Positions 32,568 to 44,192 are shown, counted from the first letter of the stretch. The stretch: 57,540 nucleotides of DNA from Cercozoa sp. M6MM (GCA_040357565.1 JBDODJ010000073.1); one strand, 5' to 3'. Numbers and translations are program-made. Notes: generated by a model not told the origin, from the letters alone.

Positions 32568-33093
32568 GCCAGCACACGCCGCCAGCCGTGTTCGCTTTGA
32601 GAGACACGGCGCACGAACAGCAGCAGCAAAGCCTACTCAAACATACTCATACACACATATACTCACACACACACTCACCTACACATACACACATACACAT
32701 AATCACACAGATACGGATTTGTACAGTAGGAGAGGGGAGGGTACCACAACGCATACGAGTTGTTGCACGTATCTGGAAAGCACAAACACGCACACATTGA
32801 TTGTGATCTTTTACATTGAGTGACCAAAACGGCATGATACGCGAACGGGGCTAGGTGACTCATTTTAGAGACTGGCACCGGCCAGTCACTGTGGGTGGTG
32901 TTTGCACGTGCCTGGTCTCGCGCCCAATGTCCAAGCAGTAGCGTAGATGATCGATCTTGCACTGTCTTGCGAGGCCGGCACTCCGATGTCAATGAAAATA
33001 AAAGACCGCTTTCTTGCGTCCCTCTGTCGCTCCGTGTGGTGCTGGTGTGTCCTTGTGTTCCTGAAACCCGGAAATACCGACTAAATCTTCAAG
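32568..33093. promoter_or_regulatory. Divergent upstream region (membrane protein / SF3b10)
   Basis: About 525 bp between divergent start codons, with an imperfect (CA)n tract at 32640-32705. Promoters for both genes should be here. No named element recognised. Confidence 0.4.
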
Positions 33094-33654
33094 ATGGTAC
33101 ATTCCAAGGTCATTGTTTGTTCTGGTTGGGTTGGGTATTTTGGGACATGATGGTGAATGCAGGCCCAGGCAGAGAAGCTGTCGGTGCGTTCGCAGCTAGA
33201 GCACCTCGCCATGAAGGAGGTGGGCACTGGTCACCCGGAAATCACGCAGTTGTACCGAATTTTATCGATTGTTTTGCTGGTCTGGAGAAGGAAAATTAGG
33301 TTTGGTGCGCAGTGAGTGGGTCACCAACATTCACCGCGATTCCTGTGCCTCCTACATTGGACACGTGCCCATCCTTTCCTACATGGCTGCTGTAAATTAC
33401 CACTCACTTGTCTCAGTTTTCTCCTTTGAGTGGGGTGTATGCACAGGCCGACGGCATGTCGCAAGAGCGCATGCGATGCGAAATGTTCCGACGCATGGTC
33501 CGACCTTGCGGCATGAGACCGGTAGACTCTTGGCTTTAATCGTGTGTAGGTGTTTGTGCTTATGTCCTTGGGTGAGTAGAGAAACCTTTTGGACGCCGAA
33601 GAGGACGAGGACGAGGAGATGGCAGACGAGCAAGTTGGTGAATCGAAGCAGTAA
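33094..33654 (+). CDS. SF3B5: Splicing factor 3B subunit 5 (SF3b10)
   Basis: Exons 33094-33096 (the ATG alone), 33163-33251, 33313-33391, 33447-33521 and 33580-33654 sum to 321 nt, giving 106 residues. The product reads SVRSQLEHLAMKEVGTGHPE, EWVTNIHRDSCASYIGHVPI, LSYMAA, and CEMFRRMVRPCG. It is collinear with human SF3b10 (RxxIHSQLEHLQSKYIGTGH ... WxxxQHRDSxxSYxGHxxLL ... EKMLQPCGPP). The tail is acidic (LLDAEEDEDEEMADEQV), as often in the family. SF3b10 is a small structural subunit of the SF3b complex in U2 snRNP and binds the SF3B1 HEAT-repeat superhelix during branch-point recognition. The first intron follows the start codon immediately, so the initiator exon contributes only Met. All junctions keep frame with GT-AG ends. 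Confidence 0.95.
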
Positions 33655-34410
33655 ATGAAAGCGAAGTAACGAATCGCCTGTCTGAATGCACGACGCGCGA
33701 AGTCCCGACTCGAACTCGACTCGTACTGTGATCTCGTCTATGAGAACTCGATTCAGCTTTCTTGACGTCCAGTTAGTTAGTTGAGTCTTCTCGAAAACCA
33801 ACTATCGTATGTAGTTCCCCTGCACCAGTCTGGGGTGGGGAAACGAGAGCATGGCCATGTCTACCGCCCGCTTAGGGTAGGACCATACAACTCACCTTTT
33901 GACGTTCCCCAGACATTGAAGTCGACTTCATGGTTGGTGTAGGTAGCGGGCTACAAGTAGAGAGGCGTCGCAGGCGGCGTAGGATCGTCCCGTCGTCGTC
34001 CTCCCGTCTCTCCACTCGATAACTAAACAAAACAAACACTTCCTTGACGTCCACTTATTAACTAATAAACGGTTATTACAATACATACAACTATAGGTCA
34101 GGGCCGAGGTTTAGTCCGAGAAGCCACGGAGAAGGGCATGGGCATGATCCCCCTTTGTCATCTCTTCACTTGAGAGCTGACGTCGCGCTTGAGCTGTTCC
34201 GACGTCCGGTGCTTCTGAATTGACTTGAATGTCTTGCCTAAAATGTGTCACCTAATTTATTGAGTTTGGTTATAAAATCTCAATATGCTAATAATACCAG
34301 TCTGGCGGAAGTCGCAGCTCACAGCCAAGGCAATCGAGCTCAATTTTGATGTGACACCGAGAACGGACACTACACCGTAGTGACCATAAGATCAAAACTC
34401 TGCGGTAACC
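33655..34410. other. Intergenic with one copy of a dispersed repeat
   Basis: About 755 bp between the convergent SF3b10 and SPRY-protein 3' ends. It contains repeat copy A (33768-33870). The rest is AT-richer and has no recognised gene. Confidence 0.5.
33768..33870 (+). repeat. Dispersed ~100-bp repeat, copy A
   Basis: Shares with 39532-39625, same orientation, the blocks AGTTAGTTAGTTGAGTCTT, GTAGTTCCCCTGCACCAGTC, and GAGCATGG with TGTCTACCGCCCGCT. Small indels separate the blocks. The flanks diverge on both sides. No inverted ends or target duplications are evident. It could be a non-autonomous repeat or a conserved non-coding piece. Confidence 0.8.
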
Positions 34411-37400
34411 TCAGACTGTAGGATACCAAACAACAGGGTAGAAGCGATACACATCACTTTTGGTCAACGTAGTGGCATTGTCGTCGCGCATGGGAAGAGT
34501 CGCCACAACCTTGTTTCCCGACTTACTCTTGATCAGCTTCGAGTTTTTGAAGATAGATACGGCACCTGGCAAGAAACATCCGGTAAAGAACAGTTGTAAG
34601 AAAGGGAAAAATTTGGACTGCACCAGACTCCTGATCCAAAAATATGCCGAAGCGGTCTCTGCAAGGATTCCGGCGTATTGTTTTAAACGCAAAACAAGCT
34701 AGCTTGCATCCGTTGTCTAGAAAACCAACTCCGGTACCCGTTGCGAATGTGAGTTCCAGTGGATACAGCACATCCCGAGCGAATAGCTGCGCCTGTAGAA
34801 CAACAAAAGCCAAACGACGGAATCATCGAGGTGCCTCCAACGAATGCGCTTGCGTTGGCGTAGCAGACGTCTACCATCACATTTCGACTTTGCCGTATAC
34901 CTTTTCATCGTTTCCCTCGAGTGGTTGTACCAATTCCTCTGGCAATTCCCAAGATGCAGATCCGGCTTTCCGCCACGGTTGGGTAGTACGCCTGTGACAC
35001 GTGTCCTATACACCAATCGGTAAAGTGTAGCTTCAGTTTAAATCTGTTTTCTTGAACTCAACCAGAGAGATACCTAAGCCTTCGAGAATTCTAAACTCAA
35101 AGTAGCTGTGGTTCCCAATCAATGGGTTCGCGGCTGTATTAAACACACACAGACTTGTCGAAGTATTGCACAGGAAAAACGTAGCGTCAGTGTAAATTTA
35201 CCTCTAACAACGCTCCAACCATTGTCGGGTCGGCATCGCATTGCCACCAAGTTGGCGTTGTCTACGGAATGCACGGAACCAGTGAGCCCACCGCTGACAC
35301 CTTTCGTTCGACAGGTTGCAGACCAGTAGTTGCCCAGTTTTGAGGTCTAAAAAAAGATAATTTGTCGGAAAAATCAAAGGTTAGAGTTCACTGAAAGGTG
35401 TAAAATAACTCCATCATTTACCTTTTCTTCGTGCAGAGTTTGAGCCATTGCACGGCTCTTTGTGATCGCATGCAAACGCTGCTTCGATTCCACGGCGGGC
35501 AAGATGCGAACAGCAGCCCCACATCCTGTCAGCGAAACCGCGAAACACAAGGAGCCGCTGATGTTTGAAAAGGCGACACCTGCTTGCAGCGGGGCACCGC
35601 AAAAAAGGGAATTCAATATAAAGTATCTAATTTTTGTGGCATAGGGACTTGAAAGCACCTTGCGTCACGCCGTTTTTGAAGAATTCAATTGTTTTGTTGG
35701 GAAAGTCAAGACAAACCCCGATGACATCACCGGTGGTGTAGCTATCGCCGTAGGGGTGATCCTCGGTTCCAGCGTACACTTTGTTGCCCGAGGCAACGTA
35801 GCCCCAGCTTTGATTTCCTTTGCCTACCCTACGGATACCCCCGGGTTTGTGATATCCGAATACTTCACTTGTTTTCATCCCATCCGTTGAGTGAAACACT
35901 TTACCAAACCGTCCGTGCTTCTACAAACCCAAACTAAGTTGCACCAATGTTAGAGCGGAAACAGGAACACCGATCTCGAAATCCGTTGGTACAACCCCGA
36001 TAACCGCTCTGCGAAATCGGTATACCCAGTAAATGACAGTTCCGAGAAGGACCAGCTTTGCAGGTACACTGTTGAAACACCTCCATGTATTCGAAGTAGA
36101 CGCATCATTGGCAATCTCTACACCACTTAAAGTCAAAGATAAAAACTGAAATCCTCATTCAACTTTTGTTGTTACCAAACTCAACAAAGTGTCTTCCGGA
36201 AGAGCAGCTGCGAGCTGACTTCGCCAAGGTCCACCTGTCCTTACACCCTTCGTTCACCGCAACGGTAGGAGCCGAAAGAAACGGATCCGACATGACATCG
36301 GTCAGGGTTTTGCCTTCCAACTGAGGGTATCGGAGGGAAGTGGAGTGCTTGTTTGAGAATATTGGGTCAAAGAAGTGGTGCTGCGTTTGTGTAAGCAGCT
36401 GCTCTTGTGCATGGTGGAATTCATGCAATGCAACAAGTGCACAGCAGTCCGTCTGGCGCCTTTCCAAGAGTCTTTGTGCAGCAACACGATGCACTACAGT
36501 TGGTGGAACTTCGTGCACGATTTCGTAGAGCGAGTTGTCCCCTAAATATGAGAAATGGAAGGGAGGAAGGGCAACAGTAAACGATGTTCGTAAAGGAGAT
36601 ATGGGTGATGCGGGAAGGGGGAAGGAGCAGGAAAAACAGTGCTGCAAAAACGAACCTGTCTATTGAACTAATTTACCAGTGCAGGAAACGGCAGGATAGA
36701 ATCGAACACGAGGAATTTTGTCGAACGCGACGCCTTGTGATTTGCCATTCTTAAAGAATTCAATTGAGCGATCTTCGTAGTCGACCTAAACGGGAAACAC
36801 GCTTCATGTAGTATTGATTCATAGATCTTTGTTGGTTAACCTATTAGGTTCCTGGGACCGAATACACTGGTAATAAAACCTACCAGACAGCCGATGACAT
36901 CGCCTTTGGCATATGGCTCGCCGTACCGCTCGTGCCTGTTGCTTGAGTTAACTTTACCTCCGTTGCCAGAGATATATCCATAAGAGTTGCCAGTCCCGAC
37001 CCATCTTCTGACACCTATCAGGGATTTAGAATAGATTTCTATTCTACAAAACCAGAAGTGCATGCTCAAAACTGAACTGAATTGTACCCACAAGATCGAA
37101 GCTTTCTGGAACAACTCCGATAACAGATCTCCACGTGTTGTTGGTTGGGCCATCTCGAAGGATTCGAACTGCAAAGTACGAGCATCCGGCCGGTTCGAAA
37201 GGCTTAGATGCGCGGAACATTGCCCAGTGATTGTCGTGTCCCTGATGTAGTGCGAGTGTTCCGTTTTCTTGGATTTGAACTGCTTCTGTTACTTCTCGGA
37301 ACTCCCATGTCCGATACTGCTCTTGCTGAAGTTCAAGGTAAAGTCTTCGAACGTTGCGGCTTTTGTGGTGACTGACCATCGTTTGTGTCCCAAATCTTGA

Positions 37401-37577
37401 GTCAACATTGGAGCTTCGCTTCGAAGAGTTCCCTTGCGATTTCGGCACTGTGTCAGGCAAGAGAATGGTGTCATCTGTAAAACCTCCCGCGTTGTCCATG
37501 TTAACGTAGGGGCTCGAGCTTTGCGATTTAAAGGAAAATCTTCGGCGCAAACGCTCGCCGAGGTTCCTCAGCGACAT
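34411..37577 (-). CDS. Tandem SPRY (B30.2-like) domain protein
   Basis: ATG at 37577 begins MSLRNLGERLRRRFSFKSQ, followed by a Ser-rich linker. SPRY 1: SYFAVRILRDGPTNNTWRSV, IGVVPESFDL, NSYGYISGNGGKVNSSNR, YAKGDVIGCLVD and IEFFKNGKSQGVAFDKIPR. A helical spacer (ALVALHEFHHAQEQLLTQT) follows. SPRY 2: AVIGVVPTDFEI, QSWGYVASGNKVYAGTEDHP, TTGDVIGVCLDFPNKTIEFF and KNGVTQG, completed across an intron by VAFSNISGSLCFAVSLTGCG. SPRY 3 is more divergent: LGNYWSATCRTKGVSGGLTG and VSIFKNSKLIK, VYRFYPVVWYPTV-stop at 34411. SPRY folds are protein-interaction modules. No RING, LisH or membrane segment is seen, so a scaffold or adaptor is the inferred role. Exon borders in the third repeat are approximate. 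Confidence 0.75.
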
Positions 37578-38371
37578 TGGATTCGATCAGACAGAGCAAC
37601 TTGGCAACTGACAAGAAAGTGAATGCAAACCAAACACGAGATCGCTCCACTTTACTCGACAGTGTGTACCCGAGAGGTATTTAGATGATTTGTGGCCAAA
37701 CAATTTAGGGCTTTTCACGTTGCACACCATCAGGTCGTGTTTTTGAAGATCGTGCATACCCGCGGAAGTCCTGGGGGCGTTGTGAGCCCTTGCCAATGAC
37801 TCCGGAGAAACTGAAATTCGTCATGACTCGGTGGCTGCCAGGTGAGCGGTAGCTCTCTCTCTCTCTCTATCTCTCGCACATCCATCTTCTGAGTGATTGC
37901 GCGTTCAAGTTCCGAAACGTTGCACACAGTAGCATACAAAGCAGTTCGGAGAAAACGCAACTTCTCACGTGCTAAAATAAGTATCGAAAGGCCCGTGCAG
38001 ATGAACCCCCAACTAGGTCGCACAGCGTCGTGTTAGAATACGTAAACGATGCAAAGAGGCGCACTGGACAATGAAATGCAAGGTTCCCCCGTGGTAAACA
38101 AACGGAAGTCTCCTGTAGAACTCGCGTTGTTGCATCTGTTTTTTTAAAATATATTTCTAGGGCTTTCCACCTTCGGTCCCTCCTACGCCCTTCCAAACGG
38201 TTCAAGTGCCCCCAATGATGTCGGCGCACTTAAACAGTCGAGGAGTCTGCGCAGCTCAACCATGCGTTGCATCTCCGTACAGCACTGCTCCATGTCCAGT
38301 AATTCCCCGCCCTCCTGCTCGTGATTCGCCGAATCGGTACGACAAATGCTCGCTGTAAAAACGTACTGTGG
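37578..38371. promoter_or_regulatory. Divergent upstream region (SPRY protein / mucin-like protein)
   Basis: About 790 bp between divergent starts, with a short (CT)n run at 37852-37870. No gene or named element recognised. Confidence 0.4.
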
Positions 38372-39269
38372 ATGAGGTTTGATTCGAACAGCCCAGCAAA
38401 CTGCAAACGCAAATACCAGTGCCTCGCGTTACTGTTTTGCTTGCTGTTAGTGGCTTTAGGGCTAACCCTAGGCCTCGTGCTTGGACTTGATGGTGACGAC
38501 GATAGCCCGATTACGCTGACTTTGACCACTAGCCCCACTCCTACGGTACAAATTTCATTCGGCTGTTTTAAATTATTTGACGTTTGAGATAATCAATTTT
38601 ATTAGTCATTGAACCTCACTGATAGCCAACACCTACGCCAACACCCACGCCAACACCGACACCAACACCGACGCCAACACCGACGGGCACGGGGACGCCA
38701 ACTCCATCACCCACGGGCACGCCAACTCAAACTCCCTCTTTAACAACTTCTTCAACGCCTTCGTCAACGCCTTCGTCAACGGCTTCACCAACGCCTTCTT
38801 CAACAGGCTCGCCGACTCCTAGTGCAACAGCCACAAACACTGCCACCGGCACTGCCACGAGTACTGCGACCGGCACTGCTACAAAAACCACCACGCCCAC
38901 GCAGTCAGGCACTGCAACGGGAACTCCCACACCCACACAGTCAGGCACAGCTACGGGAACACCGACACCCACGTCTACGCAGTCAGTCACAGGTCACAAA
39001 ACTTGCACTCCCGCACCTTTACCTTCAAGTTAGATACAAGTGTGACAACAGGAACTTCAACGATAACAACGACGGTCACTGGGTCAGGCACAACGACAGC
39101 GACACCGTCTCAGTCTCCCTCACCGACGTCGACTGCAAGTAAGTTGTGTCTTTACATCCTTCAGTTGGGCTTGCCTTTGGTAAATTCCGTTTCGTGTAAG
39201 CAGCGCCTACACCCTTGCGCTAAATGGCATGTCGCATCAACAGCTTCGACTTTGCTTCTTTCAGTGTGA
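38372..39269 (+). CDS. Thr/Pro-rich mucin-like single-pass membrane protein
   Basis: ATG at 38372 gives a short basic N-terminus (NCKRKYQC), then ALLFCLLLVALGLTLGLVLG, one transmembrane helix, then DGDDDS and a Thr-rich stretch. A GTACAA...GATAG intron (38546-38625) joins it to a long low-complexity exon of PT, TPTP, TPSS and TATGT repeats (38626-38990). Another in-frame exon (SVTTGTSTITTTVTGSGTTT) follows. There is no N-terminal signal cleavage site, so the protein should be type II, with the Thr/Ser/Pro stalk outside or in the Golgi lumen. Dense Thr/Ser predicts O-glycosylation. The exact 3' end is uncertain; frames close by about 39269. Function unknown. A cell-surface coat or adhesion stalk is an inference from composition only. 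Confidence 0.65.
38626..38990. repeat. Low-complexity ACGCCAACACC-type coding repeat
   Basis: Tandem, imperfect CCAACACCGACG and ACTGCCACGGGC-like units encoding Pro-Thr and Thr-Gly-Thr-Ala stretches in the mucin-like protein. Confidence 0.85.
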
Positions 39270-39916
39270 AGTCGATCCCATTCCAGTCGCTCGACTTACG
39301 GGTTGCGGCCATGCTCAGGCCAGCTACAATAGTTTGATTGCTTGCCTCGTATCCTAACCGCTCAGCTAAACTGAACTAAATGAGAAGCTTAAGCGAGCTG
39401 CCTCCGTCGTTAGATTGAAGGCATCGTACGGTACATGTCGCCGGTGATGCACAGCGCAGCGACCAACACGACAGCATGCACGACAGTGAGCGAAGGAGTA
39501 TCTCGTCCGATCGTACGTGTTATGTAAATTTACAGTTAGTTAGTTGAGTCTTAAATGAAACCATCTCTGTAGTTCCCCTGCACCAGTCTGAGTCACAAGA
39601 GCATGGTCGTGTCTACCGCCCGCTGCATTCAATGTTACAGCATGATTTACTGTATCCGCGCGGAAGCCGCTTTAGGACATACAAAATAAAAATTTAGCTC
39701 AAGAGAGGTGTGGAAGATTTTGACGTGTGTTAACTGGTATCCTGCGCTGACCTCAATTTACGTTACCAAAGCCTAATCCCTATCTGAGAGGACTGCGGTA
39801 ACATCAACGAGTGCGCATGTCAACTACGTAACCTAGGCTACGCTAGCGGTACGCGACGCGACGGCCCAATCAACCGAATCCGTTCTCGTCTCGCCGCGCT
39901 GGAGCCGCTTTTCCCA
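39270..39916. other. Intergenic with repeat copy B and a Pol III A-box-like sequence
   Basis: About 645 bp between convergent 3' ends. It contains the second copy of the dispersed repeat (39532-39625). At about 39355-39372 on the minus strand is TAGCTGAGCGGTTAGGATAC, close to the D-arm/A-box of eukaryotic tRNAs, but no foldable tRNA follows. Confidence 0.5.
39532..39625 (+). repeat. Dispersed ~100-bp repeat, copy B
   Basis: Same orientation as copy A at 33768-33870, with the same three conserved blocks and a shorter middle. The two copies bracket the SPRY and mucin-like genes. Confidence 0.8.
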
Positions 39917-41846
39917 TCATTCCGCCTTGTCGCCAGCAGCGTCAAAGAGTTGCTGGAACTCCGCATCAGAGTCGTCATCATCGATAGAAGCTGCAATCTG
40001 TGCGACGAAAACACAAGGTACACAAAAAGAGGACCCCTGTGTGCATATAAACCCAGCCACCTCAAGCGAAAAAGCGCGGCCCAAGAAGTCGGAAATGATG
40101 TCAACCGGCGACTCGAGGTGACGTAGCTGCTTGGTGCCTTCTGTCAGTGCGTGCAAGCCTTGCGTTGGCAGCGATGGCGAGTGAGCCAACTGCAAAGCAC
40201 AAGTGACACGAATGCCAAAGCAGAAAGGATCTTGAATCGTACCTCGTGAACTGCGACACGGTTGGGAGAAAGAAGTTGCGCCTCAAAGATGCCGGCGTAC
40301 TGCAGCGCACGCGTCACGAAAGCCGCAGCAGAGCTAATTGGTGCTGCACAACAATGCACGCAGGCACACGTAGAAACACCAAGTAATAGCAAGAAACGCA
40401 CCGTCAACAACAGTTTCCTGTTCGTCACCGTCTAAGCACACGAGAAGCAAACGTTGCAAGCTCAATCCACTCACGGTGCAATGGTAGAGTACCCTGGTCC
40501 ATTTCAGTCATGTGACGTGCAGACATACGCAGACGTCGCACACTGTTGCGCTCGGCGTAGGTTGGCGAAGGACTGTTCGCCTCCTCGAGCGCACGCCAGA
40601 CGATTTGAGCGTCGTCGCTGCAGAATGTCAGTGCGTAAAACAGAAAGCCAGCGGAGAGAGACAAAGTACTGGCGTTCCGTGCTGACACCGCGATTGAGCA
40701 GAAAGTTGCGCAATTCGCCGTTGGGCAGATACTGTCGGAAGAGACTGTTTTCACGCTCGTTCACTACAGCCAAACAAACATTAGTTACACATTAAAGGCA
40801 AGATGTAGACTAACGATACGCTTGTGCAACAAGTAGACGGATCGTTTTTCGTGAGGCAACGGCGACAAGTATTGTTTCAACGTTTCTTTCAAGGAAGCAC
40901 CCTCAGCAAAGGTGCCGACCAGCTCAGTGAGCTCCTTTTCCTCGGCAGACAGATCGTCGTCTTGCGACACGCCCGGCAGCGAAAATCGACCTCGGTCGTC
41001 GCAGTGTCTGGCCACAAACTCGGCCAGCTGGATAAGTCGCTCTTCGCACTCGTTCGTCAGACCCGGGAAGGACGGCACCTGAGCTCGCTCCGAGACGCCG
41101 CCTTTCCGCACAGCAGCACGCTGTCTCTCTGTCAACATGGCCATTGAACGCTCGTTGATCTGCTCGCCACTCGGCGGCTCCAGCAGCATGAGGCGCCGCA
41201 AACCGAGACCGGCCGACGTGCTACGCACCAGTCGCTCGTCCAGCGGCCGGCAGCGTACACCACCGTGCGTGCACTCGAGCAGGTAAGGCCAGTTCTCTTG
41301 TTCTGGCAGTCGGACTACAATTCCTACGGCGTCGTAGGCACGCTGTACGAGAGAAGCAATGCATTTCTTTCTCAAGCACAAAGCAAAGGCGCTGAAACAA
41401 GTGAAAGCACCTTCCAATCGACATCGCGCTGTGCGGCCTTCTGCTGCAAGGCAGTTGCAATGCCACGGGAGACCTTGAACGGCGAGAAACGCTCGCGACG
41501 GAAGAACACGAGATCGCCTGTTTGCACTTCCTTCACCAACAACGACTCCTGCGACGAGTCATCGAGCACACTGAAGCGACTCTCTTGCCAGTACTTCTCG
41601 TCAAGAGCTTTTGCACACACCAAACATGCATCAGTTCCAGCCACCGGACTTGATTTAGCGGACAACAATACTCTCACTAAGTGCGTCAAGGCCGAGGATG
41701 CCGGTAAGGAGGCCAAGCGCAGCGAACAGAGCGATTGACTGGTCACCTGCCTGCTGCGGAGAAACGCCAGCAGCGGCAGTTCTTCGACCTGACTTCTGTA
41801 TGCGCACAGCGCGTCCAAAGACCTGGCGCCTAACGCCGCCCAACAT
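39917..41846 (-). CDS. Protein with a papain-like-fold (NlpC/YiiX-type) segment, N-terminal basic leader
   Basis: ATG at 41846 begins MLGGVRRQVFGRAVRIQKSG, an amphipathic Arg-rich leader that could target mitochondria, and a hydrophobic stretch (IALFAALGLLTGILGLDAL) may follow. The central region has TGDLVFFRRERFSPFKVSRG, then across an intron RAYDAVGIVVRLPEQENWPY and LLECTHGGVRCRPLDERL. This resembles the GDLVxFR ... YSHVGIVVR ... LLEAT pattern of permuted papain-like amidase folds. The usual His of (S)HVG is replaced (DAVG), which would argue against classical catalysis. A long helical part follows (EERLIQLAEFVARHCDDRGR; YLPNGELRNFLLNRGVSTER) and it ends SDAEFQQLFDAAGDKAE-stop at 39917. The family assignment is a pattern match only. 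Confidence 0.45.
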
Positions 41847-42084
41847 TATAAGCACACACCGTTGCGCTCAGTATGATCGCTCAAGAGCGAGCGGACAAAT
41901 TGTTATCACCCGGCGTCACAGCCTTAACAAATCTAGCATGAGCAGCTTTCGATTTTTTAACATAAAAAGAGGTGCAGCAAAGCATTACTTCTGCCTTGTG
42001 ACTGGTAGAGAACCAAAAACACGTTATCGTTTGGTTGCAGATATTGCACCCACCACGACGCTGATTTTATGACGTATCGTTGGG

Positions 42085-43877
42085 ATGCGTGTTGAAGCGG
42101 ATCCTCGGGCCCGTGTGCCTTCTCTCTGGCAAGGAGTGGCCGATCGGGTAAGGTTTTCACAGTGCAGGTGTGCAGATGTAATGCAGGATGTATACGTGTA
42201 CAAATCGCTGTGCAGCCGGCTTTCAAAGTGATACGCCGAGACTGGACGAAACTGCTGCTGTTGTATGTCGCGCTGCTGTCGCTGTCGTCAGTACCTCTGT
42301 TGCTGCCTCCTCACCGTTCAACTGTCGTCTTTGTGATTTGTACTTTGTGCCATACACACAGGTGTCTGTCCTGTTTCTGGACTGTGTATGGACTGTACTG
42401 AGTTTGTCTACACGGCAGGTGTCGTTTGCATGGGTTTGGCCCCACGATTCGCGAGGTTCTTGCGTCCTGCTTTGCCGTTTCTCAAGGTATGAGCCACGAG
42501 ACATCACTACTTTCCGGTTTTGTGTCTTACGTACCTATTCCATCTAGCCTTTCTTCGATGCACCGCCGGTGATTTTGGTGGCGTCCATTGGAATACTACT
42601 TGGAGGTAGTGTAGTGTGGTATACCCTCGACTCTCACATGTATCCGTATCACTTTGAGATAGGAGTCGTGGCAACCACGGAAGGTCGGTTTCAGTTGCAC
42701 CGACTGCGAGCCATGGCGGTGCGATCAATAGCGTCACTGAGTGAGATCGATGTGGAGCAACCAGGCACGCACACTGTCAATGGTGGTATTATGTATCACT
42801 ACCGCAGTGACAGCGACAGTGCGCTCACTAGTGACGTGGCCGAGACACTGGACACTTTGGTGCGTGTCACCACCGACAGCGACGGCGACTCGGACTACTT
42901 GTACCTGTGTGTGGCTCCCTTGCGCGATACTGCGACCAAGAAGACCACCGACAGTGCTGTCACAGTGCTGTCGGTGACTTCGCATCGACGCGACTCGACT
43001 CGCTTCCAGCGCACCTGCAATGCGTAGCACTCGATCTCTCACTTGTCTCCTTGTTCAATGTGAACTGTTGTTGCTGCAGTAAACACGTTCCAAAGACGCT
43101 CAGAGAGGCCACACTCGTGCCGATCGTGCGTTTTCTTCCTTTGACCCCCTGAACCTTCACCCCCCCTCCCCCGGTAGGACATAGGCGACCCGTCGTTGCA
43201 GCCGAGTGAACTCGCTGTGGCCACACGGAGCTTTCGCCGACCGCAGTATCTGGTGAAGGTGCATGCCTATACGGTATTTTTCTCGTCTTCAATGTGCTTA
43301 GTTGCCCCCCCCCCCGCGCGTATTATGCATGTGTATGTTACAGCCAGAGGAAGTGATCGGTCACCAGTTGGTACACTTTGGTTGATGTAGCTTTTGCTTT
43401 CTTGATAAACTAACCTAGTCAATGCTTGCGGGGATAGCTTTTCATGCGACTCGGCATCGTGGCAGTGTTTGCCTGGCCGATTCCTCTGTTGTTGGCGCTC
43501 GTCGTTGCTGCCACTCGGTGCACTGTCACTCGTGTCCTAATCTGTCGGTGTTGTTTGTGCATGTGTTGCCATTGGACTGAACTCAGACTGATGAAGCCGA
43601 TCTTTGACCTGCAACGCAATGCCGCACAGCGCGCTCGCGTGGCCGAAGTACTCATCGACACACTCGGGCAGCGCAAGGACGCGCCCTGCGATGACGTTAT
43701 CGCAGAGATCCTTAGCTTCCGTACTCACATGCATCTTCACTTACCGTGCCTAAGGAAAACCTTGATCTACTCTTACTCTGGCAGTGGGCACCAACTGCGA
43801 CATTGACGATCCTGTGGAGCGAAGACGAGCCGATGCGCGACTCGTCCAGCTCGTGCGAGCTGCCAGTACATCATGAC
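42085..43877 (+). CDS. Multipass membrane protein, unknown
   Basis: The proposed start is ATG at 42085 (VEADPRARVPSLWQGVADR), then an exon KVIRRDWTKLLLLYVALLSL. After another intron come CTEFVYTAGVVCMGLAPRFA and, in frame, PPVILVASIGILLGGSVVWY, then a soluble beta-rich loop (DSDSALTSDVAETLDTLVRV ... DYLYLCVAPLRDT). A further exon gives ELAVATRSFRRPQYLVK and then a last hydrophobic segment VAVFAWPIPLLLALVVAATR. The C-terminal helix NAAQRARVAEVLIDTLGQRK precedes the end near 43877 (VQLVRAAS). Four to five helices around a large loop recall TMEM43-type topology, but I cannot confirm any family. Internal exon edges are approximate. Confidence 0.5.
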
Positions 43878-44192
43878 ACGACTCCTTTTACTCGACTGAC
43901 TGACTGACTGAAACCGCCAAATGTTTGGTTAAAATCGGCATTCTAACCACACGGAACCACTAAAGCGAGCAGTTTACTCCTTCGAAAACGATTCGACACG
44001 TCATTTCACCTTGCGTGCTGGCACTGTGGTCGACCTTGGGTCGATTGACTGACTAGATATACGATTGATTGACTAGATATACCGGGCTTTATCTTCCGTT
44101 TTACCGCATATTGTTGTAATTTTTGTGTAACATCCCAAGGCTCCTAAACAAGCTAGAAGAAGTAGACGAAAGGCGTGGGGGTGCGCGGTAGA
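43878..44192. other. Intergenic with short direct repeats
   Basis: About 315 bp between two convergent genes. It contains (GACT)n at 43898-43911 and two copies of a 20-bp unit ending ACTAGATATAC at 44043-44083. Otherwise nothing recognised. Confidence 0.5.
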
